Shown one piece after another: positions 34,988-43,015 of a stretch of DNA of 64,000 nt. This DNA is from Pseudomonadota bacterium (lineage in GTDB: Bacteria; Pseudomonadota; Gammaproteobacteria; Steroidobacterales; Steroidobacteraceae). The notes beneath the pieces are model-generated. The model saw only the letters and a program-made list of their open reading frames with translations. It did not search any database and had not been told where the DNA came from. The position numbers and the translations under genes were made by a program. The stretch is taken from NCBI GenBank assembly GCA_016720075.1, contig JADJXW010000004.1, positions 212,536 through 276,535 of the forward strand. Direction: 5' to 3'. Each line of letters opens with the position of its first letter. Position 1 is the first letter of the stretch.

Positions 34988-36013
34988 ATGCGTATTCAGC
35001 TTGCTCTTGTCGCAGTCGGGTTTACCTGCACGCTGCTACTTGCTGTGCCTTCACGCGCGAGCGAATCGCGGGAAATTGTCACGACCTGCGAGCGGGTGAT
35101 CCGCAACTCCGCCGAGTCGTATGGTGGTCCTGCACTCGGCAGTGCCGCCGCCGAGGCAAACTTTCGTGAATGCTGGGAGGGTGCCATCCTGTCCCGTGAC
35201 GGAGTACCCGCGAACCTCAGAAAGATGTGCGACGGGGAAGTTGAGCGCAGCGGGCGACATCTCGGAAGCAGTGAGGGGGATGCAACCCACCGGCAATGCC
35301 GCGAGCGGGAGATGGCGAGGACCGCCCCCGTCCTGGCTGCGGCGAGGGCCTGCCTCGCGGAGCTGCGCGGCGGTGATGCGAAGTTCGGCGCCGCCGCCTG
35401 GGACCGCACCTACGACGGATGCATGCAACGCTCCGGGGTGGATCGTTCGGGCGTAACAGAGGCGGAACCCAAGCCATTCGGTCGCGGCAAGGTACAGGCC
35501 TACCTCAACGCCTTGTATCACGGTGATCTGCCCAAGCTTCGTGCGATCGACGCCGAGCTTTCGCAGAAGCTCGGCGCGATGTACCAGGTTCCGGGGTACA
35601 AGGCCTCGCTGCTGCAGCAGGTGCTCGCGAACTATCTGATTCACTACCCGGTTGCCTTCCGGAACTGCCTCCCGGCCGATTCGCCGAAAGTGAGGATCGG
35701 CGAGGCCGGCGAGCGCATCACGACGCGCGGTGGGATAGAGGTAGCCCGCCAGACCTTCGACACTCGACGTGACGTCCCGGTTGCGAGGCATCGCTATCCG
35801 CTGGCGACCCGCGTCAAACCGGACGCCGAGCAGAGCGATATCGAGGACAGGTTGTTGAAAGGGCTTTCAGGTGTCGACCTTGAAGAGCTCCGCAGCAGGC
35901 ACGTCAACCAGGTCGTGGCGGAGGTCATGAATGGACTGCAGTGCACCGATCCTGTCGTGAAGCAGCTCGATGCGAACCTGATCAGATTCGCGCCGGTGCT
36001 GCTGCCGCCGTAG
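34988..36013 (+). CDS. Exported protein of unknown function, between tRNA-like repeats
   Basis: ATG 34988 follows AAAGGAGGATC, a near-perfect ribosome site. The 341-residue product has a signal peptide ending PSRASE and a Cys-rich first half (TTCERVI, ECWEGAIL, MCDGEVERSG, QCREREM, ACLAELR, GCMQRSG) that suggests several disulfides. The second half (YLNALYHGDLPKLRAIDAEL, YLIHYPVAFRNCLPA) is helical. No family was recognised. It is the only gene in a 1.2-kb unit bounded by direct repeats of a tRNA-Met 3' end. Confidence 0.7.
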   Translation: MRIQLALVAVGFTCTLLLAVPSRASESREIVTTCERVIRNSAESYGGPALGSAAAEANFRECWEGAILSRDGVPANLRKMCDGEVERSGRHLGSSEGDATHRQCREREMARTAPVLAAARACLAELRGGDAKFGAAAWDRTYDGCMQRSGVDRSGVTEAEPKPFGRGKVQAYLNALYHGDLPKLRAIDAELSQKLGAMYQVPGYKASLLQQVLANYLIHYPVAFRNCLPADSPKVRIGEAGERITTRGGIEVARQTFDTRRDVPVARHRYPLATRVKPDAEQSDIEDRLLKGLSGVDLEELRSRHVNQVVAEVMNGLQCTDPVVKQLDANLIRFAPVLLPP

Positions 36014-36016
36014 AGT

Positions 36017-36107
36017 GTTGGGCCTGCTTGGATTCGAGCCAAGGACCAAGGGATTATGAGCATGGAAACGCCACAAACCTAAGGTTTTACTGGCGTTTAT
36101 AGCCCTT
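36017..36107 (-). repeat. tRNA-Met 3'-half-like direct repeat, right copy
   Basis: It matches 34828-34919 over its whole length with scattered changes. The minus strand has CTCATAATCC, GGTC, and a T-arm CTTGG-CTCGAAT-CCAAG with a perfect five-base stem, then CAGGCCC. It begins 4 bp after the stop of the gene at 34988. As in the left copy only the 3' half of the tRNA is present. Confidence 0.7.
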
Positions 36108-36183
36108 CACCCATCATTGCATGCAGGCCTAATTCAGCGTCACCGGGATACCGTCGAATTTAAAGGAATTCACGCACCGCGGC

Positions 36184-36260
36184 GGATAGGAAGTTCAACC
36201 CACCTACCCCACCCGAATCGTTTCGTGGAACGGGCCTTATGGTGAGTCCGAGACTGCCGC
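36184..36260 (-). mobile_element. Solo IS91/ISCR-type oriIS end
   Basis: GGATAGGAAGTTCAAC at 36184, then TTTCGTGGAACGGGCCTTATGG and GAGTCCGAGACTGCCG match the ends at 27906, 55171 and 56490. No transposase is attached. It lies about 90 bp left of boundary repeat R4. Confidence 0.6.
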
Positions 36261-36349
36261 CTAGAGCCTGCTCAAGTTTTGACCAATTCTTCCCGGAATC
36301 CTGGCGCCGCAACTGCGGGCGTATCGGCGCACGATGCTGCGTGCACCGC

Positions 36350-36477
36350 TCACTCCCACTCAGTTATTGCTCAGCATCGTAACTCCGCGCTGCTACTGAA
36401 GTTCTCTCAGGTGCTGCGCAAGTTTACCGTCACGGCAACCGACAATACAGTTCGCTTGGAGCCGATAGACCGCAATC
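36350..36477 (-). repeat. 140-bp boundary repeat, copy R4
   Basis: On the minus strand 36367-36350 encodes I-T-E-W-E-stop, the only copy with Thr in place of Ile next to the first Glu. The conserved blocks are AGTTTACCGTCAC (36421-36433), a weakened CGCTTGGAG (36453-36461), and CCGATAGACCGC (36462-36473). It separates the tRNA-flanked unit from Fic copy 2. Confidence 0.7.
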
Positions 36478-36563
36478 GATGCCGAAAGCAACTGGTCGCG
36501 AGGAGTTGGCCTTCGACAATGCCGGCAGGTTCAACATTTCCCCAACCCGCCGCGACGTGCCCA

Positions 36564-37739
36564 TCACGTCACCGAATAGAGCCTCGGGAACCAGCGCTCG
36601 ACGACGTCAATGGGAAATCCCAGTCGCAACGGCGCTTTGTGCGAGCCTGAAACAAGCAGGCGCTTGTCGACAAGAGCGGAAATCACGCGACGCGCGGTGC
36701 GCTCGCTGGTGTCGATCAGCTGGGCGATGCGGCCGCGCTCCAACTCACCCGAGAGAAGCGCCTCGCGTAGCACCGCGTAGCTTCGCTTCGGTAACCGCTC
36801 CGCGCTTTCCTCATCGCGCACGTACAGCTCCATGCGACGCTGAAGCTCGGAAGGATCGAGCAGCTCGCGCATGCAGCGCACCTGATCAAGACAGGTCTCC
36901 AGGAAGAACCGGCAGAAGTCGATCAGCGCCTCGTGCGACAGCGCCCCTCGCCAGTCGAGATCGTTCCGGCGCGGCTCATCCGCCGCCATGAGGCGACGTT
37001 TGTATTCGCCCGAGCTGCGCGCGAGCCCGCGCGACACGGACCAGAGTGTGGAGCCGATTCCGGTGTCGAGCAGGAGCGCGTGCGACATCAGGCGCGCAAC
37101 GCGGCCGTTGCCATCGAGGAACGGATGAATCCACAGAAAGCGATGATGAGCCGCGGCAACGGCGATCACCTGCCGCGGCTTCGTCAGCCGGACCGAGTCG
37201 TACGCTTCCTCGAATCTACCCATGAATGCCGTGAGGTCCTCGGCGTCGGGTGCGACATGCCGACCCACGGCCACGATCCGGGAACGCATCTGCCCCGGAA
37301 CGACCGGAATCCGCTCCCTCGTGTCGAGGTTTTCAACGACCAGCAGACTCTCGGGCAGCCGCCTGCAAAATTCCCGATGCGTCCACTCGATGAAGGCGCG
37401 CGATGCGGGCGGGCGCGGCATGTCGCCCACTCGCTCGTCGATCAGCCGCTGCACTTCGATGTGGGCCTGCGCCTCGAGCTGCAGGTCGCGGCGATGCGGG
37501 TCGCTGGAATAGTCCGCCGACATGGCACGATCGATGTCGCGAGGATGGGTGTTGCGACCCTCGATGAGGTTCGAGTAGTAGCAGTTCATTGACCGCACCA
37601 GATCGGCGACCGACAGCCGAACCACGGGGTGCAGCTGGGCCGACAGCTCGCTGGCCTCCCGGGCCAGGTCGAAGGCCAGGTTCTCGAGCACGGCCGTGCC
37701 CTCGGCCGGCATGAACGGCTCGGCGGAGGCGGGGGTCAA
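36564..37739 (-). CDS. Fic-domain protein (AMP transferase), copy 2
   Basis: The 391-residue protein is nearly identical to that at 15481-16656, with scattered substitutions (for example R for H in IEGRNTHPRD, D for G at VAPDAEDL). The Fic motif HPFLDGNGR and the inhibitory SNLIEG are kept, so both copies should be active or both self-inhibited. The TTG start is also kept, with GGAAG upstream. The identity continues upstream through the promoter region and palindrome B, but ends just past the stop codon: the partner gene seen after copy 1 is missing. This points to a segmental duplication, or to two islands that carry the same cargo. Confidence 0.9.
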   Translation of the reverse strand: MTPASAEPFMPAEGTAVLENLAFDLAREASELSAQLHPVVRLSVADLVRSMNCYYSNLIEGRNTHPRDIDRAMSADYSSDPHRRDLQLEAQAHIEVQRLIDERVGDMPRPPASRAFIEWTHREFCRRLPESLLVVENLDTRERIPVVPGQMRSRIVAVGRHVAPDAEDLTAFMGRFEEAYDSVRLTKPRQVIAVAAAHHRFLWIHPFLDGNGRVARLMSHALLLDTGIGSTLWSVSRGLARSSGEYKRRLMAADEPRRNDLDWRGALSHEALIDFCRFFLETCLDQVRCMRELLDPSELQRRMELYVRDEESAERLPKRSYAVLREALLSGELERGRIAQLIDTSERTARRVISALVDKRLLVSGSHKAPLRLGFPIDVVERWFPRLYSVT

Positions 37740-37865
37740 GACACACTTCCGTAGACATGTATTCCGGCCGGTTCCATGACCGGAATAATCACATTATAAA
37801 CAGTACTTTGTCACCCTAATATCGGAATTTTTGGCCGGTACTGTGACCGATGCCGCGGCTGAACC

Positions 37866-37924
37866 GGTTTACGAAACCTCCATTTCCGTCACTCACAGTG
37901 ACTATTTCGGACGAACCGCAAACC
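37866..37924. repeat. 59-bp palindromic repeat, copy B
   Basis: GGTTTACG...CGCAAACC with the inner pair GTCAC-TCACA-GTGAC, closely matching copy A in sequence and in its place upstream of Fic. Beyond it, 37930-38010 carries a short trace of the same integrase-fragment tail (PGIWRQAG on the minus strand) seen next to copy A. Confidence 0.75.
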
Positions 37925-38062
37925 CCCCACCCTGCCTGACGCCAGATCCCGGGAAGTTCGGGGGCTGCCGCAAAGCCCTTCCTACCCACCAGCCGCAACT
38001 CGCGCCTCCGCACCGCCGGGCGGCGCGGCTGTCACGCTGCGCGACGGGCGAATCGGTGAACT

Positions 38063-38912
38063 TCATACGCTTTGAACGGGCAGGCAGATCTCCGTGACGT
38101 TGAGCCGCAGACTGGTTGTGACGCGAGACGTACGGTAGATCTCGACAGCTGGCAGGCCAATCAGACGATGTTTAGGCAGATCCATCAGCCGTGGCCAGAT
38201 CTGCCCGTAAGCTCCTGCCAGAGTACCGTAAGGGCCGACGTGCGTCGTCATTGCGAACTCCCCACCAGAGAAATACTGATAGCCAACGCCGCCCTCGGCG
38301 TCGAACGCGGCCGCCACTTGCAGCGCGGCATCGAAACGCAATTCTCGGCGGGCGTGGTGCCAGGCGCATCGTGGCCGAGTCCCATCCATACACGCTGCGC
38401 ATCGAGTCCCCGCTTTGTAGCCCAGGCTTCGAGCCCGTCAAACAAAGACCTGGCACCTTCTTCGTAGGCCCGACGCCGTACGAACGCGAGGTGCGAAGGG
38501 CCGCAAGCGGCGAATCTTGGTCTCCGATATCGCAAAGTCGGCCGGCGGCGACTGTGTCGTCGCTGCAAGGACCTCCGCCTGGCTGCTACGAGCCTTGTTT
38601 CGATAGGCACTTGGGCTTACGCCGAAATTCCTGCTGAAGGCGCGAGAAAAGGTCTCCGGACCGCGGAAACCAGTCGAGTGCGATCTCCAGTACAGAGTCG
38701 TCATGCACGAGAGGCGAAACGCCGCACGCTCGAGCCGCAAGCGTTCGACATACTCGCGATGGGGCGACCGCCGACCAGCAACTTGAATGATCTCGCAGGT
38801 GCGTCGGCGTCAGCTCCGCTCTCCGCGCAAGCGAATCAAGGCTGAGCTCCTCATCGAGGTGAGCTTGGATGTGAACCAACAGCGCGAGTAGCGCCGAGTC
38901 GCGAAAGCTCAC
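38063..38912 (-). pseudogene. AraC-family regulator with GyrI-like C-domain, several frameshifts
   Basis: A GTG at 38912 starts SFRDSALLALLVHIQAHLDEEL (region 38909-38844) and the first HTH (LDSLARRAELTPTHLRDH). The second HTH continues in another frame (GFRGPETFSRAFSRNFGVSPSAYRNKAR). Two further frames carry a GyrI/SOUL-like ligand domain: GLDAQRVWMGLGHDAPGTTPAE, then FDAEGGVGYQYFSGGEFAMTTHVGPYGTLAGAYGQIWPRL and VEIYRTS (region 38290-38120). Three or more shifts are needed. Rob-type regulators of this layout sense drugs or redox compounds. Its start overlaps the stop of 38909-39336. Confidence 0.6.
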
Positions 38913-39336
38913 GGGACAAGCGGATAGACACGAGCGGGTCCCATATCGGCCTCGGCGTATCGCCCGCCCAAGTAGCACGCGAATCCTTTCGAGACATAAC
39001 TGACAGCGTACAGCAGCCATGGCACGTGCGTAGCGCTCCCCCAGGTTGCGATCAGCAATGCCGTGTCGATCAACAGAAACACGCCGAACAACGCCATAGC
39101 CGTGCGCTTCGAGCCCGCAATCCAGCGGCTTGCTGCATAGAAGATCAAGATGCCGGCGATGATCGAAACCCATGGGCCGGATACCTGTGCGTGCGCTTGA
39201 TACTCCTCGAACGGGCGGCCCGGTTGAATAACGTGACTGAAGATCGCTACCCATCCGAAAGCGCCGCAATCTGGGTGGCTTCCGCGACGAGCGCGCCTAC
39301 TACAGCTCTGAGCCAACGAATTCTCCGATCTTTCAT
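38909..39336 (-). pseudogene. Small integral membrane protein, one frameshift
   Basis: ATG 39336 gives MKDRRIRWLRAVVGALVAEA; near 39275 the frame shifts to AFGWVAIFSHVIQPGRPFEEYQAH (region 39265-39190). It continues with three more helices (VSIIAGILIFYAASRW, ALFGVFLLIDTALLIATW, LLYAVSYVSKGFACYLGG) to 38909. The protein would have about 140 residues and four membrane segments. It is translationally coupled to the AraC-type gene (GTGA overlap). The function is unknown; it may be the target of that regulator. Confidence 0.5.
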
Positions 39337-39561
39337 AGCGCCATTGTCGCTTGCCGGTATCAGACATTCTTGACGATTCCTGCGGTCGAACGCGCGAGAC
39401 GATACGACTTCGAAATCACCCGTTCTGAAGCGGCGTACCCACCGGTCCGGCCTCATGGCGAACCCGATCTTGTCGTCGTCCATCATCCAAGGATCGTCGA
39501 TGTTCCCTGAATCCGCACGCTGCGCAAGTCAGCGCCGCAGATTGCAATGAATCGCGTACCC

Positions 39562-39700
39562 CTACTCCCACTCAATTGTTTCGTGCCTTCGTAACCTACG
39601 GCTGTACCAAGACTTCTCTTGCGGAGCTTGCGATTTTACGGTCAGTCCGACCGACGATTTGCGCCGCTTGACGCCGTCGCGTACCGATAGATCACGAAGG
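39562..39700 (-). repeat. 140-bp boundary repeat, copy R5
   Basis: On the minus strand 39579-39562 encodes T-I-E-W-E-stop with TAG instead of TGA. The blocks GCGATTTTACGGTCAGTCCG, GCGCCGCTTGACGCCGTCGC and ACCGATAGATCACGAAGG match R1 closely. The synonymous stop-codon change inside an otherwise preserved five-residue core suggests selection for the coded peptide in a past host gene. It separates the regulator module from the chromate cluster. Confidence 0.8.
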
Positions 39701-39728
39701 GTAGGGGGTGATTCTCACGAAAGGCACC

Positions 39729-40865
39729 CTAGAAACGCAAGGTAGCCCGCAGTTGCAGATTGTGCGCCGTCTGTCGTGAATCACTTTCAGCAGCCCGAAG
39801 CATCTGCTGCCTCACGCGGTAGCGAAGATCCAGCTTCAGCCGCGATTCAATGGGCCACCAGCTGTAACGTAGCTCGGCGCTGCGGGAGTTGGCCGGGTAG
39901 TCCGGCGAGGCAATGAACCCCGCCGGTATTCGTGCAAGCTGCAGCCCCAGTGCGCCGCGGGCCAACGGCCGAATGTCGATTCCCGCGACCAGCGCCAATC
40001 CGGATGCGCGACCTAACCGCGAAGTGAAGCCTATCGATTCCAGCTGCGGCGTGTTCGGAATCCACCCGATCTCGAGCGCTGGATGCAGCACGCGCTCTGC
40101 TGCCACGTTGTGGTTGGCAGCAAAGCGAGCAGTGAAGGAGAGGAAGTCCCTAGCACCACTTACACCCTGAAGCCCATCGGCCAAGGCATCGGGAATCCAG
40201 GTCATGTCAATCATCGCCTGCGTAACCGATCCGAACGGCGCAAGCTCCAGGCCCACAAAGTGGGTTACGCGGGATGCCCTGCTCTCGAACCTCACCGGGC
40301 CGCGTGCACCGACCCCATTAGTAGACCGATCATGCCGGTTGACCTGGCCAATGTAGTGAAACCGCGCTTCCTTGGGATTGCCCAGCACGACGTGCACGCC
40401 GTCGGTCCAGTCGATGGCCAGCCCACCCGAGTCGTGCCGCGACAGCCCGTCCTCCACCACGGAGTCCAGCTCGAACGCAGTCTGGAACCTGCCGACGCGT
40501 ACCTGCAGTCGGTCACTGGGCTTGAACTGAAGATAGGCGCTATCTACTGCAATGACTCCGGCATCGGCCGGCCCGTCGGCATCGAACCGCAAGCCGCGCA
40601 TGTCCTTGTTGATGAGAGCCGCGAGCCTGAACCGCATAGACAGCGCCGACCCCGGCAGCACATCAATGCCTGGCCGAAGGCGCATGGCGGGCAGCAGTTC
40701 GGTCTCGGTGGTTCCGTCCGCCAGATCGCGCTGCTGAATCGCGACAGCCGCGCGCGCATCGCCGGTGAACTCAACGGCGCCCTCACCCGCCACGGACAGA
40801 CCGGACAACAAGGCCATGGCTGCCCCGGCGACACGCCGGTGCCACGAACCAAGCCCGTGCGACAT
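39729..40865 (-). CDS. Outer-membrane beta-barrel porin-like protein
   Basis: The 378-residue protein has a signal peptide (VAGAAMALLSGLSVAGEG) and alternating beta-strands ending in RATLRF, the C-terminal aromatic signature of outer-membrane proteins. Features such as YLQFKPSDRLQVRVGRFQTAF and GLAIDWTDGVHVVLG resemble phosphate- or carboxylate-selective porins. Its start overlaps the stop of the EB_dh-type gene (TGATG), so it belongs to the minus-strand chromate cluster 44395-39729. A role in chromate or substrate passage is inference from context. Confidence 0.7.
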   Translation of the reverse strand: MSHGLGSWHRRVAGAAMALLSGLSVAGEGAVEFTGDARAAVAIQQRDLADGTTETELLPAMRLRPGIDVLPGSALSMRFRLAALINKDMRGLRFDADGPADAGVIAVDSAYLQFKPSDRLQVRVGRFQTAFELDSVVEDGLSRHDSGGLAIDWTDGVHVVLGNPKEARFHYIGQVNRHDRSTNGVGARGPVRFESRASRVTHFVGLELAPFGSVTQAMIDMTWIPDALADGLQGVSGARDFLSFTARFAANHNVAAERVLHPALEIGWIPNTPQLESIGFTSRLGRASGLALVAGIDIRPLARGALGLQLARIPAGFIASPDYPANSRSAELRYSWWPIESRLKLDLRYRVRQQMLRAAESDSRQTAHNLQLRATLRF

Positions 40866-41744
40866 CAGGGCTGCCTGAGCCTCAGCACGAGCAGGTCCGA
40901 GACCGAGTGCTTCCAGTAAAGCTCATCATCCAGAATCGCGATGGCACAGAGGATCTCGCCGCCCGCCAGCATCACCGCGTCATCGGCGTTGCCAGTGCTG
41001 AGCTTGCGACCCATCTCCAACGTCCAGCCCTTTCCATCATGGACGCCCTTGCCCCGGACATCTGCCTGACTGCCATCCGGTGACTGAGCGACATACGACG
41101 ACACTACATCTCCCGCATTGGCGGCAGGCGCAGGCACCGCGACATAGGAGGGTTTGCCATCATCCATGGGTCGGGCGATGTAGACCGTCTTGCGCCCACC
41201 GAATGCATACGGCAACGCGTCTTTCACTGAGGACATCGAGATGATGTGGCGCTTGTCGTCCACCCAGCCATCGAGATTGCTGCGGCCGGCCTTCCAGTGC
41301 CATACATCAGCGATGTAGCCCCCCTCGTCCGGCAGCATGCTGGTCGTGAACTGTCCCTCGATCGGAAACTCGAGCGCGAACTGATCATCCGCCAGCGTCG
41401 GCCTGGCATAGGCGTTCTGCGCCTTGTTCCAGACATGGGGATCTCGCATGTCGCTGCGCGTGGCATCGGCCCACTGCGCGAGGACATACACCGAGTCCGC
41501 CGTGCACAGCCTGCAGCGTCACCTCCCGTGGGGCGGTGCCGCCAATGGCCTCGCGCACCATGACCTTCAACGGCAAGGCACTCGACCAGACCGCGTCAAC
41601 ACGACCATCCAAGGCGGGCGGCGCGGGCACCGGTGTCGAGATCCACTCTATTGGCGCAGCGGCGCCCGCGGATGCCGATTGCGGCACCGCCAGAAAAGGC
41701 AGCGCTGCGAACGCGAGCCCCAGTATTGTGTTGAGAGCTTTCAT
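40865..41744 (-). pseudogene. Ethylbenzene-dehydrogenase-type heme-binding protein, one frameshift
   Basis: ATG 41744 starts a signal peptide ending PQSASAG, followed by PIEWISTPVPAPPALDGRVDAVW, the usual start of the EB_dh (PF09459) heme-b domain. Near 41505 one extra G must be removed to join VTLQAVHADSVYVLAQWADAT, the hallmark strand pair. The rest includes DEGGYIADVWHWKAGRS and the C-terminal LDDELYWKHSVSDLL. In dehydrogenases of the DMSO-reductase family this domain carries electrons as the gamma subunit; free-standing exported forms are known beside cytochrome genes. It lies between the SOD and the porin, which is unusual in a chromate cluster. Confidence 0.7.
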
Positions 41745-41792
41745 GACTTCAGTCTCCTTGCACTCATTGATGTGCCATATGGGTTCATGACC

Positions 41793-42494
41793 TCAGGCCC
41801 GCGCGGCCACGGTCTCCCAGTTCAGGTTCGCGAACCATGCATCGATGTAGCGCGCCGCGGCGGCACCGTAGTCCATGTGGAACGCGTGCTCGTACATGTC
41901 GAGGACCAGCAACGGCCGAGTGTGTGCTGGCGCGGTGGCATGATCTGCCATCCAGTGGTTCTCGAGGATGCCCAGCGCCTCGTTGTAGCCCAGCATCACC
42001 CACCCGGAGCCGCCGGCGAGCCCCTGCGCTATCTTGCGAAACTCGACTTCCCAGGCGTCATAGCTGCCAAACGACGCCGCGATGCGTGAGCGCATCGCAC
42101 TACCCGCCTGCCCGTTGCCCCCAAGGCCAGCAAAGTACAGCTCGTGCAGTACCACCGATCCGGTACGCAGCAATTGCTCGCGCTTCAATCCCGTGTAGAC
42201 GAACGGCGGTGTGTTCGCATCCGCCGCAGCTGCTGCAAGTCGGCCACGCAGCGTGTTCAGGGCACGCACCGCGCCGCCGTAATTGTTCTCCCAGTGAGAC
42301 TGGATCAGCTTCTCCGACAGTCCCTTGAGGTTCTTCGCATCGAAGGGCAACGGCACGGGTGCGTGCTGATAGCCATAGGCCAGTCGCAGCGCCGTTGCGG
42401 GTGCTTCGGCAGCAGCGGCACTCGCGCCTGCAGCGAGAGCCATCCCAACCGCCGCGGAAGTCTTCAGGAAGTCACGTCTGGAATCATCGTTCAT
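41793..42494 (-). CDS. chrC: Fe/Mn superoxide dismutase with Tat signal (ChrC-like)
   Basis: ATG 42494 gives MNDDSRRDFLKTSAAVGMAL, a twin-arginine signal. The mature protein shows the dismutase metal ligands: His in QSHWENNYGG, His in VVLHELYFAGLGG, and Asp and His in LDMYEHAFHMDYG. The FAGLGGNGQ and WVMLGYNE segments are those of Fe-type enzymes. In the transposon-borne chromate systems chrC is a superoxide dismutase downstream of chrA, which this gene matches in place. Export by Tat would put the protection in the periplasm. Confidence 0.85.
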   Translation of the reverse strand: MNDDSRRDFLKTSAAVGMALAAGASAAAAEAPATALRLAYGYQHAPVPLPFDAKNLKGLSEKLIQSHWENNYGGAVRALNTLRGRLAAAAADANTPPFVYTGLKREQLLRTGSVVLHELYFAGLGGNGQAGSAMRSRIAASFGSYDAWEVEFRKIAQGLAGGSGWVMLGYNEALGILENHWMADHATAPAHTRPLLVLDMYEHAFHMDYGAAAARYIDAWFANLNWETVAARA

Positions 42495-42504
42495 TGCCCG
42501 CTCC

Positions 42505-42986
42505 TCATACTTGATTGTGAATGCCGAGATTGTCTTGCTGCGGGACCTGCTGATCCCATCCATGGCGCTCGTTCCGCAGCGTGCGACACCAGGTGAACAT
42601 CGCGTCGTAGACCACCATGCCCGCGGCCAGCAGCTCCTGGTCATCACGGATGTTGGCGCAAAGCCCCAGTGAGATCGCGAGCAACCCGGCGCCTGCGCAG
42701 AGTCCTGCAGCGTATCGGTGTCGCAGCGCGGACGATCTCCGCGAGTGCAGGCGGGATCGTCAAGGTCGTACTTGTCGAGAAACGCATCGAAGCTGCACAG
42801 CGGGCCACGGTGGGTCAGTTCGACGCCGGGGATGTCGAACGGGATGGCTCCATCCTGCTGCGCGACGAACAGGACCTGATCCGGAGCCACGTAGCGGATG
42901 ACCGCATCCGACTCGATGAAGCGCCGGATGAGCCAGGGACAGGCGATCCGGTCGATCTTCGGGCGTTCGCGGATGACCCATAGCAT
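42505..42986 (-). pseudogene. Chromate-resistance protein (ChrB C-terminal-domain family), one frameshift
   Basis: ATG 42986 gives MLWVIRERPKIDRIACPWLI, then RRFIESDAVIRYVAPDQV, GVELTHRGPLCSFDAFLDKYDLDDPA, the chromate-resistance exported/ChrB_C domain. Near 42730 the frame shifts to APGLLAISLGL and LLAAGMVVYDAMFTWCR, ending at 42505 after GIHNQV. The joined protein has about 160 residues and is a free-standing version of the domain that also forms the second half of ChrB at 44448. It sits between chrA and the SOD gene. Confidence 0.7.
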
Positions 42987-43015
42987 TGCTGTTCTCCGGA
43001 GCGGCGGAACCGCCG

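Noticed and set aside
34828..36107. Intact tRNA-Met genes
   Set aside because: Only the anticodon-to-3' half is present in both copies; no D-arm or matching 5' acceptor strand could be found.
39430..39485. Further oriIS-like end (CCGGCCTCATGGCGAACCCGATCTTGTCGTCG)
   Set aside because: It resembles the inner part of the end at 27906 but lacks the GGATAGGAAGTTC part, so it was left out of the feature list.
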